From: CAZFOB01 sp964520325
GTDB lineage: Bacteria > Actinomycetota > JAICYB01
DNA: 64,000 nucleotides
NCBI GenBank assembly: GCA_964520325.1
Contig: CAZFOB010000001.1
Coordinates: 186,001 to 250,000, forward strand
Direction of reading: 5' to 3'
Under the pieces are notes generated by a model. It had not been told where the DNA came from, did no database searches, and saw only the letters and a program-made list of their open reading frames with translations. How positions within the stretch are numbered: position 1 is the first letter of the stretch; every line of letters starts with the position of its first letter. Positions 16,213 through 24,161 of the stretch are shown here, piece after piece. The translations under genes were made by a program, and so were the position numbers.

Positions 16213-17367
16213 TCAGCGCGCGGCGCTGAGGCGTTCGAGCGCGGTGACTGCGTCAGACGCGCCACCGTAGCCGGAGATCGTGACGGCCATCTGCTTCGCT
16301 GCGGCCCGGCACGTCGCGTCGTCGAGGACGCCGCGCGCCGCGTCGATGATCTCCGAGGCGTCGGCGTCCGGCATCAGCATCCGCCCCGCTCCCAGTGTCT
16401 GCACCTGCTCGGCGTTGAAGAACTGGTCGCGACCCATCGGCATGCACAGCAGGGGTACGCCGTTGCCAAGCGCCGACATCACGGTGCCGAGACCGGCATG
16501 CGTGATGACGAGGGACGTCGAGGGCAACAGCTCGGCGTGCGGGACGTACGACACAACCTGCGTGTTGGCGCCGGCCGCCACGGTGGCCGGGTCGATCGAC
16601 GGTCCGGTCGTGACGACCGCGCGGACCGGCAGTACCGCGACGGCATCCACGATCCGCTGGAGGAGCGCAGCCTGCCCCTGCTCGCTCGTGCTGAGACTCA
16701 CGAGGACGAGAGGCGTCGATCCGTCCGTGACGTCGACGTCGTCGGTGGTCTTCATGAGCGGTGGAGCGTCGAGCACGGGCCCCATGCGCACGACGTTGCC
16801 TGCGTCGCCCGCCTCGGGCTCGAACTCTATCGGCAACGCGACGATCGCGACGTCGCATGCGTCGTGCACGTCTCCGAGCTTCGCGACGGGAGCCAGCCCG
16901 AGCTCGTTCCTGTGCGCGTTCAGCCGCTCGAGACCGGGCGAGAACATCTCGACGAGCGGGCCGCCGCGGAAGATCGTGTAGGGCGTATGGACGAGCGTCG
17001 CGGTCGGCAAGCCCGACGCCTGAGCCACGTTCAGTGCACTCCACAACATGCAGTCGACCATCACCACGTCGGCCGGTTCGCGCTCCAGCTCGGCCGCCAC
17101 GTCATCTGCGATATCGGAGCTGAAGCACAGCTGGTCCATCATCAGCTCGACCTCCGCCTCGAAGTCGTCGGGATCGTCCATCTCGTCCCACCCTTCAGGC
17201 TGCTCGAAAGAGATGAACCGCGCGCCGACGTCGCCGCAACGCTGGACGATCGTGTCGTGTCCGAGGATGCGGACGTCGTGTCCGGCCTCGACGAGGTGAC
17301 GGGCGATGCCGAGCGTCGGCACGAGATTCCCCGCGCCGTCCCACGTCACGATCAGGTAACGGGCCAT
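16213..17367 (-). CDS. GT1-family glycosyltransferase (macrolide/UGT-like)
   Basis: A 384-residue GT-B enzyme that transfers a sugar from a nucleotide donor to a small lipophilic acceptor. The N-terminal domain begins MARYLIVTWDGAGNLVPTLGIARHL; the C-terminal donor domain carries PLVLVSLSTSEQG, YVPHAELLPSTSLVITHAGLGTVMSAL and GVPLLCMPMGRDQFFNAEQV, the UGT signature seen in macrolide glycosyltransferases. The ATG is preceded by GGGAGG at good spacing. The divergent neighbour is a TetR gene, and the promoter (-35 TTGACA, 17 bp, -10 TACTTT) is overlapped by two palindromes. This suggests inducible inactivation or modification of a toxic compound, by analogy with drug-inactivating glycosyltransferases. 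Confidence 0.88.
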   Translation of the reverse strand: MARYLIVTWDGAGNLVPTLGIARHLVEAGHDVRILGHDTIVQRCGDVGARFISFEQPEGWDEMDDPDDFEAEVELMMDQLCFSSDIADDVAAELEREPADVVMVDCMLWSALNVAQASGLPTATLVHTPYTIFRGGPLVEMFSPGLERLNAHRNELGLAPVAKLGDVHDACDVAIVALPIEFEPEAGDAGNVVRMGPVLDAPPLMKTTDDVDVTDGSTPLVLVSLSTSEQGQAALLQRIVDAVAVLPVRAVVTTGPSIDPATVAAGANTQVVSYVPHAELLPSTSLVITHAGLGTVMSALGNGVPLLCMPMGRDQFFNAEQVQTLGAGRMLMPDADASEIIDAARGVLDDATCRAAAKQMAVTISGYGGASDAVTALERLSAAR

Positions 17368-17391
17368 GAGCGATCCTCCCTCGACTCGGTC

Positions 17392-17410
17392 ACTTGACAG
17401 ACTGTAAAGT
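17392..17410. promoter_or_regulatory. TetR-type operator O1 (imperfect palindrome)
   Basis: ACTTGACA-GAC-TGTAAAGT, 8-bp arms with one mismatch. It covers the -35 of the TetR gene and the -10 of the GT1 gene. Its centre is 26 bp from that of O2. Confidence 0.65.
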
Positions 17411-17420
17411 AGGCTATGCT
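17394..17420 (+). promoter_or_regulatory. Promoter of the TetR gene
   Basis: -35 TTGACA at 17394-17399 and -10 TATGCT at 17415-17420, 15-bp spacer. The start point would fall on ATG 17428, giving a leaderless message. Confidence 0.55.
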
Positions 17421-17434
17421 TGACAGCATGTCAA
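17406..17434 (-). promoter_or_regulatory. Promoter of the GT1 glycosyltransferase gene
   Basis: Minus-strand -35 TTGACA (17429-17434), 17-bp spacer, -10 TACTTT (17406-17411). This is the best match to a housekeeping sigma promoter in the window, and both elements lie within the two palindromes. Confidence 0.65.
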
Positions 17435-17436
17435 GT
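17418..17436. promoter_or_regulatory. TetR-type operator O2 (perfect palindrome)
   Basis: CTTGACA-GCA-TGTCAAG, perfect 7-bp arms, 3-bp centre at 17426-17428. It spans the TetR start codon and the -35 of the divergent GT1 gene, so a bound repressor should block both genes. Confidence 0.7.
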
Positions 17437-18021
17437 GCGGGCCGGCCCGACACACGCACGGCGATCCTCGAGTCGGCTCGCGTCCTGTTCGAAGAGCAGG
17501 GCTACTTCGGCGCGGCACTCGAAGCCGTCGGGAAGTTGGCCGGCGTCTCCCGGCAGGCGATCTATCTCCACTTCGCCTCGAAGGCCGACCTCCTCACCGA
17601 GCTGCATCTGCACATCTACGAGACGGACGTCGTCCCCGCACTCGAGCGTCATCCCATATGGACGGCGCCGACTGCCCTCGAAGCGCTCGACGCAACCATC
17701 GCGGTGGACGCCGAGGTCGCGTCGAAGATCTGGAGGATCCATGAGGCCCTGGTCGTGGCGCGCCGGCATCATCCCGAGGTCGACGAGACGCTGCGGCCGC
17801 GAGAGGAGGAGCGTTACCAAGAGCTGGTGCGCCTGGGTCGCTGGCTCAAGAAGGAGGGTGAACTACCGCCGAGGACGAGCGCCGGGACCTTCGCCGACAT
17901 GTTGTGGGGCCTGGGTTCCCTCGGCACCTTCCAGAACCTCGTCATCGAGCGCGGCTGGTCGATCGACCGGTGGACGAGATGGGTGCGCAACACGATCCGG
18001 GCCCAACTCATCGCTACGTAG
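17428..18021 (+). CDS. TetR family repressor, likely controls divergent GT1 gene
   Basis: 197 residues from ATG 17428 (an ATG at 17416 adds four residues). The HTH is at about 31-50: LEAVGKLAGVSRQAIYLHFA, with the usual FASKADLL following. The C-terminal domain is helical, Trp-rich at the end (GWSIDRWTRWVRNTI). A TATGCT -10 box 7 nt before ATG 17428 favours that start and a leaderless transcript. Two palindromes in the 48-bp region before the glycosyltransferase gene (O1 and O2) are natural operators for autoregulation and control of the GT1 gene. The inducer is unknown. Confidence 0.9.
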   Translation: MSSAGRPDTRTAILESARVLFEEQGYFGAALEAVGKLAGVSRQAIYLHFASKADLLTELHLHIYETDVVPALERHPIWTAPTALEALDATIAVDAEVASKIWRIHEALVVARRHHPEVDETLRPREEERYQELVRLGRWLKKEGELPPRTSAGTFADMLWGLGSLGTFQNLVIERGWSIDRWTRWVRNTIRAQLIAT

Positions 18022-18185
18022 CTTGCTGTTCGTCCGATCTGTTGACCTCCGAGGACACTATCTGAACGCTCTGACCAGGAGGAATGCGACGCTGCTTCTG
18101 AGACCTGGTCGTTTTGGGGGCAAGCGCCTGGGAGCTGCGCAAAACTGCACCCGCCCGGGTCGTGACGATCGCGGCGCATCGCCGG

Positions 18186-20927
18186 TCAGTGTGTCTTCAG
18201 CGCGTACACGATGGCGTCCTCCTCGGACATCGCGCGGCCTTCGTCTCTGCAGCGGCGGGCCGTGTCGCGATCGAGCGCTTCTCGGAGGAGAGCGACGTAG
18301 TGCTTGTAGATGGCATAGGTGTGTCCCGACGGAATGTTCCGCCCAGCATCGATGGTCCGCGCGCGAACCCAGGCGAACAAACGCGAGGAGCGCTGGTGAT
18401 CGCCGGAAACGTAGGCGATGCCTGCATAGCCCGCGATGAGTTGCTCCACGGCCCAGGCCGACCGCGACTCGCCACGCCCGAAGATCTCGAGCTGCTCGGC
18501 CAGCAGATCGAGTGCGCGGGCTGGCTGGCCGGCGCCGGCTATCGCTACCAAGGCTGCGGTCGTCGCTACCTCGAGGAACGGCCTCCGCGTTGCGCGGACG
18601 AAATCGATGTATCGCGTGGCCGCCTCGAGAGCCCGCTCGTTGTCGCCGAGGATGTGTGATGTTGTCGCGATGAACCCCCACGAGCCGACGTCCCTTAGGT
18701 TGAGCGCAACGGCCGCTTCGCTGGCCTCTGCTGCTTTGTGGATGTCTCCCAGGGTGAGTTCCACGAGTGCTCGGACCGTCAGGACGTGCGACCGCGAACT
18801 GGCGGAGAAGTGCTCCGTGAGCTCGTCGGCTCGGTCGAGATCTGATCGAGCTGCCGTCGCAAGCTCAGCGTCACCGATCCATTGGGAACGCACGGCGCGG
18901 TTGATCGCCCTCTGTGCGAGGGCCCGGAGCAACGGGATGCTGGGCTCGGTGCCCCCCGCTGCGACGGCACGTTCCGCGAGATCCAGCGCCTTGACCGGGT
19001 CCGACCACCCAAAGCCGGCCAGGTTCGCGGCAGAGGAAAGCGCGGCGGCGCGCTCTGCTGGTGTGAGTTCAAGATCCTCGGGACGCGCCTTCGTCAGCCA
19101 GCTATAGCCCTCGCGCGCAAGACCGGAAGCGACCCACAGATTCCCGACGCGCGCGGCCATCGCGACGACGACGTCCCGCCTGCCCTGGGCCTCGGAGAAC
19201 TCCAGAGCAGCGCGCAGATTGGAAAGCTCAGAAGAGAACATGGAGCGCGAGGTGGACAGGGGAAGAAAGACGTCCTCCCAGTCGACCGACTCTCCAAAGG
19301 CCTTGAACCAGTCTCGATGGCGCGACCTGAACTCATCGGCTTCGCCGGCTGCACGCAGCTGTTCCGAGGCGTAGAGGCGCACGGTCTCAAGCAACCGGTA
19401 GCGCGCCTCGGTCCCTGCGTCGTTCGCATCGACAAGCGACTTCGCTACAAGCGAAGCGAGCAGGTCGAGGACGTCGTCCTCCAACAAGTCCTCTCCCGAG
19501 CAGATCCCCTCGGCTGCGGGGATCGTGAAGGAGCCGGGGAAGACCGCAAGCCGGCGGAGCAGGACCTGTTCATCGGTCGACAGGAGCTCGTAGCTCCAGT
19601 CAAGTGTCGCTTGCAACGTTTGCTGGCGTTGGACGCGACCGCGTCCTCCGGTGAGGAGGCGGAACCCTTCCTTGAGGCGCTCGGCGATGTCGTGGGGCGG
19701 CAGGTGTGAGATGCGGGCGGCAGCGAACTCGATGGCGAGCGGGATGCCGTCGAGGCGCCGGCAGATGTCGGTGACAGCAGCGGCGTTGTCGGGCGTCAGC
19801 TCGAAGTTGGGTCGGACGGCCTTGGCCCGAGCTACGAAAAGACCGACCGCTTCAGATGTCTGAGCGCCCTCAGCGTCGGCGGGCAAAGAAAGCGATGGGA
19901 TCTGCCAGAGCTGTTCGCCTTGCACCGCCAATCCCTCTCTGCTCGTCGCCAGCACCGTGACGCGCGGACAGTCGGCGAGGATGCGGTCGGCGATCTCGGC
20001 GCACCCGTCGAGCATGTGCTCACAGTTGTCGAGGATGACCAGACAGTCGCGTTGCGAAAGGAATCCGAGCAGGAGTGCATCCGAAGGCCCGGCTGGAGTC
20101 GCCCCGGTGCTGGTGTCGGCGGCGAGCGGAAGTCCGACGGCGCCTGCGATAGCGGGAACGATCGCGTCGACCGTCGAGATCGGCCCGAGGTCAACGAAGA
20201 ACACGCCGTCTGGGTTTGTGTCGAGCGATTCGGCTCCGACTTGCAAGGCGAGGCGTGTCTTCCCACACCCACCGATGCCGGTCAACGTGACGAGCCGATG
20301 ACCTTCGAGAAGGCTACGCACGTCGGCGATCTCGCGTTCACGACCGACGAATGTCGAGCGCTGCAACGGGAGGTTGTGGGTGAAGTGCTCGAGCGAGCGC
20401 AACGCCGGGAAGTCGTTCGGAAGTTGCTCGCCTGTGACCTGGAATAGCCGCTGTGCCTCCTCGAGATCTTTGAGGCGATGTGCCCCCAAGTCCTTCAGCT
20501 GTGTATCCGTCCCGATGAGATCCGCCGTCGTCTGCGAGATCAGGATCTGTCCGCCGTGACCGGCGTCGCACACGCGTTTCGCCCGGTGCACGTCGTGACC
20601 GATGTAGTCGCCCTCCCGGACGACTGCGTCGCCTGTATGCAGCCCCATGCGCACACGAAGCTGTTGTGAAGTGAGGGCGCGCTGTCCGTCAATGGCCGCT
20701 GCAACGGCATCCTCGGCTCGTGCGAATGCAACGAAGAATGCGTCTCCCTCAGTCCCGACCTCATGGCCGGCGTGGGCGCTGAAGGCTTGTCTTAGAAGCT
20801 CGCGATGCGCTCCGAGCGCGTCGGCGTACCGCTCGTTCCCCATCGCCCCGACCGTCTGCGTTGACCGCTCAATGTCGGTGAACAGGAAAGTGACAGTGCC
20901 GGTCGGTAGCTCTGGGTTGCGCGCCAT
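18186..20927 (-). CDS. Adenylate-cyclase-domain / NB-ARC ATPase / TPR regulator
   Basis: A 913-residue multidomain protein. Residues 8-165 form a class III cyclase domain with both metal Asp residues (Asp18 in FTDIERST and Asp62 in GTEGDAFF) and Arg118; the transition-state Asn is replaced by His114 (DVHRAKR), as in a large actinobacterial subgroup, so cAMP synthesis is uncertain. Residues 190-430 form an NB-ARC-type ATPase with P-loop GIGGCGKT at 217-224 and VILDNCEHM as Walker B. The remainder (about 560-913) is helical TPR-like repeats. No C-terminal LuxR HTH is present, unlike many relatives. The ATG has an AGGAG directly abutting it, and TATCCT at 20937-20942 may be the -10. Confidence 0.85.
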   Translation of the reverse strand: MARNPELPTGTVTFLFTDIERSTQTVGAMGNERYADALGAHRELLRQAFSAHAGHEVGTEGDAFFVAFARAEDAVAAAIDGQRALTSQQLRVRMGLHTGDAVVREGDYIGHDVHRAKRVCDAGHGGQILISQTTADLIGTDTQLKDLGAHRLKDLEEAQRLFQVTGEQLPNDFPALRSLEHFTHNLPLQRSTFVGREREIADVRSLLEGHRLVTLTGIGGCGKTRLALQVGAESLDTNPDGVFFVDLGPISTVDAIVPAIAGAVGLPLAADTSTGATPAGPSDALLLGFLSQRDCLVILDNCEHMLDGCAEIADRILADCPRVTVLATSREGLAVQGEQLWQIPSLSLPADAEGAQTSEAVGLFVARAKAVRPNFELTPDNAAAVTDICRRLDGIPLAIEFAAARISHLPPHDIAERLKEGFRLLTGGRGRVQRQQTLQATLDWSYELLSTDEQVLLRRLAVFPGSFTIPAAEGICSGEDLLEDDVLDLLASLVAKSLVDANDAGTEARYRLLETVRLYASEQLRAAGEADEFRSRHRDWFKAFGESVDWEDVFLPLSTSRSMFSSELSNLRAALEFSEAQGRRDVVVAMAARVGNLWVASGLAREGYSWLTKARPEDLELTPAERAAALSSAANLAGFGWSDPVKALDLAERAVAAGGTEPSIPLLRALAQRAINRAVRSQWIGDAELATAARSDLDRADELTEHFSASSRSHVLTVRALVELTLGDIHKAAEASEAAVALNLRDVGSWGFIATTSHILGDNERALEAATRYIDFVRATRRPFLEVATTAALVAIAGAGQPARALDLLAEQLEIFGRGESRSAWAVEQLIAGYAGIAYVSGDHQRSSRLFAWVRARTIDAGRNIPSGHTYAIYKHYVALLREALDRDTARRCRDEGRAMSEEDAIVYALKTH

Positions 20928-21069
20928 CTCCTCACGAGGATAGGTGGCGCTCCGAACGGAGACCTCAGGTGATCACATCGAAGCTCGAAAACGTTCTACC
21001 CCTATGAGGTCTGGGCATCGGCACAATCAGAAGTCCGACTACTAGGCAATTCTGGATGCCGAACCGGCG

Positions 21070-21141
21070 TGGGCGTCCGAGGAATCGAACCTCGCACATC
21101 TACCTTGTAAGGGTAGCGCTCTACCACTGAGCTAGACGCCC
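21070..21141 (-). tRNA. tRNA-Val (anticodon UAC)
   Basis: A 72-nt cloverleaf: acceptor GGGCGTC/GACGCCC, D-arm GCTC/GAGC, anticodon stem CTACC/GGTAG with loop CTTACAA (anticodon TAC, reads GUA), variable ATGTG, T-arm CGAGG-TTCGATT-CCTCG, discriminator A. No CCA is encoded. Confidence 0.97.
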
Positions 21142-21150
21142 GAACTGTTC

Positions 21151-21156
21151 AGTCTA
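21151..21156 (-). promoter_or_regulatory. Putative -10 box of tRNA-Val
   Basis: Minus-strand TAGACT, 9 nt before the mature tRNA 5' end; weak -35. It sits between the rarA stop (21166) and the tRNA. Co-transcription with rarA is the alternative. Confidence 0.4.
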
Positions 21157-21165
21157 GGTCGGGAG

Positions 21166-22425
21166 CTACTTGTCGATCGGCTCCGTCGAGTCGGGGTCCC
21201 AGTACTTCTTGCTCTCGAGCTCCGGCGGACGGTACTCCTGCTCCACGTAGTTCCCGGGGAAGTTGTGCGGGTACTTGTAGCCCTTGCCCTCCCGGGCGAG
21301 CGTGCGTTGCCGCTCCTTGTCGGAGTCGGACAGATGCGGAGGAACTTCGTGCGACCGCTCGTGGATATCCGTCTTCGCGGCGATCATCGCTCGCATGACC
21401 GCGTTCGACTTCGGCGCGAGCGACAGATACACGGCCGCCTGCGCGAGAGCGAACGCCGACTCAGGCAGTCCGACGTACTCGTTGGCTTGTGCGGCAGCGA
21501 CCGCCACAACCAGCGCCTGAGGATCGGCCATCCCGATGTCCTCCGACGCAAGCACGATCATCCGGCGCGCGATGAACTTCGGATCCTCTCCCCCTTCGAT
21601 CATCTCGAAGAGCCAGAACAGCGCAGCGTCCGGATCCGATCCGCGCATCGATTTGATGAACGCCGAGATCACGTCGTAGTGGCGGTCCTGCGCCTTGTCG
21701 TAGCGGATCGCCCGTCGCGCCAGCGCTTGATGCGCATCGTCGAGCGAGATGCGCGATGCGCCGCGGGCTGCCGCCACCTCGGCCCCCGCTTCGAGGGCGT
21801 TTAAGGCGGTGCGCGCGTCGCCGCCGCTCTTGTCCGCGATCCAGTCGAGAGCGTCGTCGTCGGCTTGGGTGCCCGGCAGTCCGCGCTCGTCGGTAAGGGC
21901 GCGTTGCAACAACGTCTTGACGTCCTCCGGATCGAGTGGCTCCAGGCGGAAGAGGAGCGATCTCGAGAGCAGCGGCGAGTTCACCTCGAAGAACGGGTTC
22001 TCCGTAGTGGCGCCGATCAGCACGATCACACCTTCCTCGACGGCACCGAGGAAGGCGTCCTGCTGTGCGCGATTGAAGCGGTGGATCTCGTCGAGGAAGA
22101 GGACCGTTCGACCGAACTTCCGTGCGTTGCTGATGACCTTCCGGACGTCGGCGACGCCGGAGGAGATCGCCGACAGCTTCTCGACGGGCGCGTTGGTGCG
22201 GTCGGCGACGATGTGGGCGATCGTCGTCTTGCCCGTGCCCGCCGGCCCCCAGAGGATCGCCGAGCGGAGCTCGTCGCGTTCGATGAGTGCCCGCAGCGTC
22301 GTCCCGGGGCCGATCACCTGCAGCTGCCCGACGATCTCGTCGATCGACGCCGGACGCATGCGCGCGGCCAGTGGGGGCCGGGACCCCACGCCTTCTGCGT
22401 CATCGAAGAGCTTGTCGTCGCCCAC
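21166..22425 (-). CDS. rarA: Replication-associated recombination protein A (RarA/MgsA)
   Basis: A 419-residue AAA+ ATPase related to clamp loaders that acts at stalled replication forks. Walker A GPAGTGKT is at 60-67, Walker B/DExH LFLDEIHRFN at 109-118, sensor-1 IGATTENPFFEVN, and the SRSLLFRLEPL arginine-finger region follow. The C-terminal half has the MgsA-type lid and tetramerisation domain (RGSDPDAALFWLFEMIEGG, PKSNAVMRAM, YKYPHNFPGNYVEQEYRP). The GTG start (22423-22425) has TACCGT 6 nt upstream on the minus strand, indicating a leaderless message distinct from the vapBC operon 22 bp away. Confidence 0.95.
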   Translation of the reverse strand: MGDDKLFDDAEGVGSRPPLAARMRPASIDEIVGQLQVIGPGTTLRALIERDELRSAILWGPAGTGKTTIAHIVADRTNAPVEKLSAISSGVADVRKVISNARKFGRTVLFLDEIHRFNRAQQDAFLGAVEEGVIVLIGATTENPFFEVNSPLLSRSLLFRLEPLDPEDVKTLLQRALTDERGLPGTQADDDALDWIADKSGGDARTALNALEAGAEVAAARGASRISLDDAHQALARRAIRYDKAQDRHYDVISAFIKSMRGSDPDAALFWLFEMIEGGEDPKFIARRMIVLASEDIGMADPQALVVAVAAAQANEYVGLPESAFALAQAAVYLSLAPKSNAVMRAMIAAKTDIHERSHEVPPHLSDSDKERQRTLAREGKGYKYPHNFPGNYVEQEYRPPELESKKYWDPDSTEPIDK

Positions 22426-22431
22426 ACCATG

Positions 22432-22437
22432 ACGGTA
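22432..22437 (-). promoter_or_regulatory. Putative -10 box of rarA (leaderless)
   Basis: Minus-strand TACCGT followed by 6 nt and the GTG start; lies in the short gap after vapC. Confidence 0.45.
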
Positions 22438-22446
22438 GTCGCACGG

Positions 22447-22872
22447 CTAGACGAGGACGAGTCGGAACCCTTCGCGTCGAGCGGCGTCCGAGAGGCGCTT
22501 GTCGGCGGCAAAGAACGACTCACCGGTCGGTTGCCCATTCGCCCACGTCATCGCTGCGCCGAGTTGCAACGCATCGGCAGCACGGAGCTCGTGTCGGAGC
22601 ACCACGTTGCCCGCGTAGGAGCGCACCGACTGGGTGGGCTCGATCTCGATCCAATTCTCGCTCAGCAGAGCAAGCGCACCACGAGCAGCGTTGGCGGTGT
22701 CTGGCGTGATCGTCCCTTGCTGTTCCCGCCACGCCACAGCAGTTAGGCACTCGACCGGCGTAGCCCACCACACGACCACGTCGCCGTCCTGTTCCAGGAC
22801 TTCGCGAACTTCAGCCGTGTTCGGCTCTCGAACAAGAAGTGGGACCAGGGCTGAGGTGTCCCAGAAGATCAC
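22447..22872 (-). CDS. vapC: PIN-domain toxin, VapC type
   Basis: A 141-residue PIN-domain ribonuclease, expected to cut a specific RNA when freed from its antitoxin. The four acidic residues are present: Asp5 (IFWDTSALV), Glu41 (PVECLTAV), Asp100 (RAADALQLG) and Asp124 (FFAADKRLS). A GTG start overlaps the antitoxin stop in GTGA, the usual translational coupling of type II modules. The open frame runs further upstream but there it overlaps the antitoxin in another phase. Confidence 0.88.
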   Translation of the reverse strand: MIFWDTSALVPLLVREPNTAEVREVLEQDGDVVVWWATPVECLTAVAWREQQGTITPDTANAARGALALLSENWIEIEPTQSVRSYAGNVVLRHELRAADALQLGAAMTWANGQPTGESFFAADKRLSDAARREGFRLVLV

Positions 22873-23168
22873 AAGCCCGCTTCGCGATCTTCGATCACAG
22901 CTGCGCGGACGCTTCCCTCTGGGTCTTGTCCACGCGGAAGTTTCCAGAACTCGTCCCAGAACTCTTTCGTCCGAGGCCGCTTCGGCGGTCGCATCTGTCC
23001 CGATCGGATGAGTCGCGCCATGCGTTCGTCCTCCGGTACTGATGCGACAGGCCCAAGTTCGGCGATGGGCCGGCCCCGGTCCGTCACGACGATGCGTTCT
23101 CCCGCGGTTGCACGTCGCAGGTGCTCGGACAGGTGCGACTTCAGTTCGGAGATCGAAACAGGTCTCAT
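22869..23168 (-). CDS. vapB: Phd/YefM-type antitoxin (VapB)
   Basis: 99 residues. The N-terminal Phd fold is clear: MRPVSISELKSHLSEHLRRA, then GERIVVTDRGRPIAELGPV. The C-terminal half (RPKRPRTKEFWDEFWKLPRGQ region) is the disordered toxin-neutralising part. It is followed by the overlapping vapC. A short inverted repeat (GGTCA-8-TGACC) lies just before its ATG and may be the autoregulatory operator. Confidence 0.87.
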   Translation of the reverse strand: MRPVSISELKSHLSEHLRRATAGERIVVTDRGRPIAELGPVASVPEDERMARLIRSGQMRPPKRPRTKEFWDEFWKLPRGQDPEGSVRAAVIEDREAGL

Positions 23169-23169
23169 A

Positions 23170-23187
23170 GGTCATCAGTATGTGACC
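23170..23187. promoter_or_regulatory. Possible VapBC operator
   Basis: Inverted repeat GGTCA-N8-TGACC immediately upstream of the vapB ATG, overlapping a CATACT -10-like hexamer on the minus strand. Confidence 0.4.
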
Positions 23188-23198
23188 AGATAGGTCTG

Positions 23199-24161
23199 TC
23201 AGGGCGTGAACAGGTACTTCAGCCCCGGCTCGAAGCCGAGCTCGCGCTTGACCTCTTCGGCGACCGATCCGAACTCCACGCCGAGGAAGTTTCCGAAGCC
23301 ACCGGGCGCCCGGTACTCCACCAGCTTCGCGTCTGAGCGATCGAGATCGGCGAGCCCCAGCGCTTCGTCGTACGCGTCGTCGAGGTCGCCGAAGGCGTCG
23401 ATGAGGCCGTTGTCCTTCGCGTCGGCGCCCGAATAGGGACGTCCGTCCGCGAGCTTGCGCACGGCGTCCTCGTCCATGTCTCTTCCTTCGGCGACGGTGG
23501 CGACGAACTGGTCGTAGGACTCGTCAAGCAGACGCTGATAGATCGCACGATCCTTGTCGGTCATCTCGCGGAACGGTGAGCCCGTGTCCTTCGAGGCGCC
23601 GGACTTCAAGATGATCGGCTTCGCGCCGAGCTTCTGGACGGTGCCTTCGAGGTTGAAGAGGACGGCGATCACGCCGATCGAACCAGTGATCGTGCTGCGG
23701 TTGGCGATGATCCGCTCGGCTTGCGACGCGATGTAGTACCCACCGGATGCGGCGAGATCACCCATCGACGCAACAACCGGCTTCTCCTCGCTCAATCGCG
23801 AGACCGCGCGCGCGATGTCGTCGGACGCAACGACCGCACCGCCCGGAGAGTCGATGCGCAGGATCACCGCGGAAACCTTGTCATCGTCGGAGGCTTGGCG
23901 GAGCTGTCCGATGACGTCGAGTGCGCCGGCTCCACCGTCGCCGAACAAGCTCGGTGCGCTCTCTCCACCGTGGATCTCACCGAACACGTCGACCACCGCG
24001 ACTTTCTTCAAACCACCGCCCTGCAGATGCTTCTCGACCCAGTCACCCCCACCGGCCAGACGTCCGAGTGAAACTGCGATCAGGACACCGAACCCGAGGA
24101 CCACGATGAGAACCACGGAGACGGCCCCGACGATCAGCGCGATCCAACCCCTGCGGCTCAC
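23199..24161 (-). CDS. sppA: Signal peptide peptidase SppA (short, single-domain)
   Basis: A 320-residue membrane-anchored serine protease that degrades leftover signal peptides. One N-terminal transmembrane helix (residues 8-32). The catalytic dyad of the short form is Ser139 in GDLAASGGYY and Lys191 in LKSGASKDTGSPFREMT, as in Bacillus SppA. SPGGAV at 105-110 forms the oxyanion region. The length fits the single-repeat class. The ATG overlaps the aspS stop (ATGA), making it the last gene of a hisS-aspS-sppA run. Confidence 0.93.
   Translation of the reverse strand: MSRRGWIALIVGAVSVVLIVVLGFGVLIAVSLGRLAGGGDWVEKHLQGGGLKKVAVVDVFGEIHGGESAPSLFGDGGAGALDVIGQLRQASDDDKVSAVILRIDSPGGAVVASDDIARAVSRLSEEKPVVASMGDLAASGGYYIASQAERIIANRSTITGSIGVIAVLFNLEGTVQKLGAKPIILKSGASKDTGSPFREMTDKDRAIYQRLLDESYDQFVATVAEGRDMDEDAVRKLADGRPYSGADAKDNGLIDAFGDLDDAYDEALGLADLDRSDAKLVEYRAPGGFGNFLGVEFGSVAEEVKRELGFEPGLKYLFTP

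Noticed and set aside
21001..21069. Possible terminator after tRNA-Val
   Set aside because: GGCATC/GATGCC arms are only 6 bp with a loop over 30 nt and no T-run.
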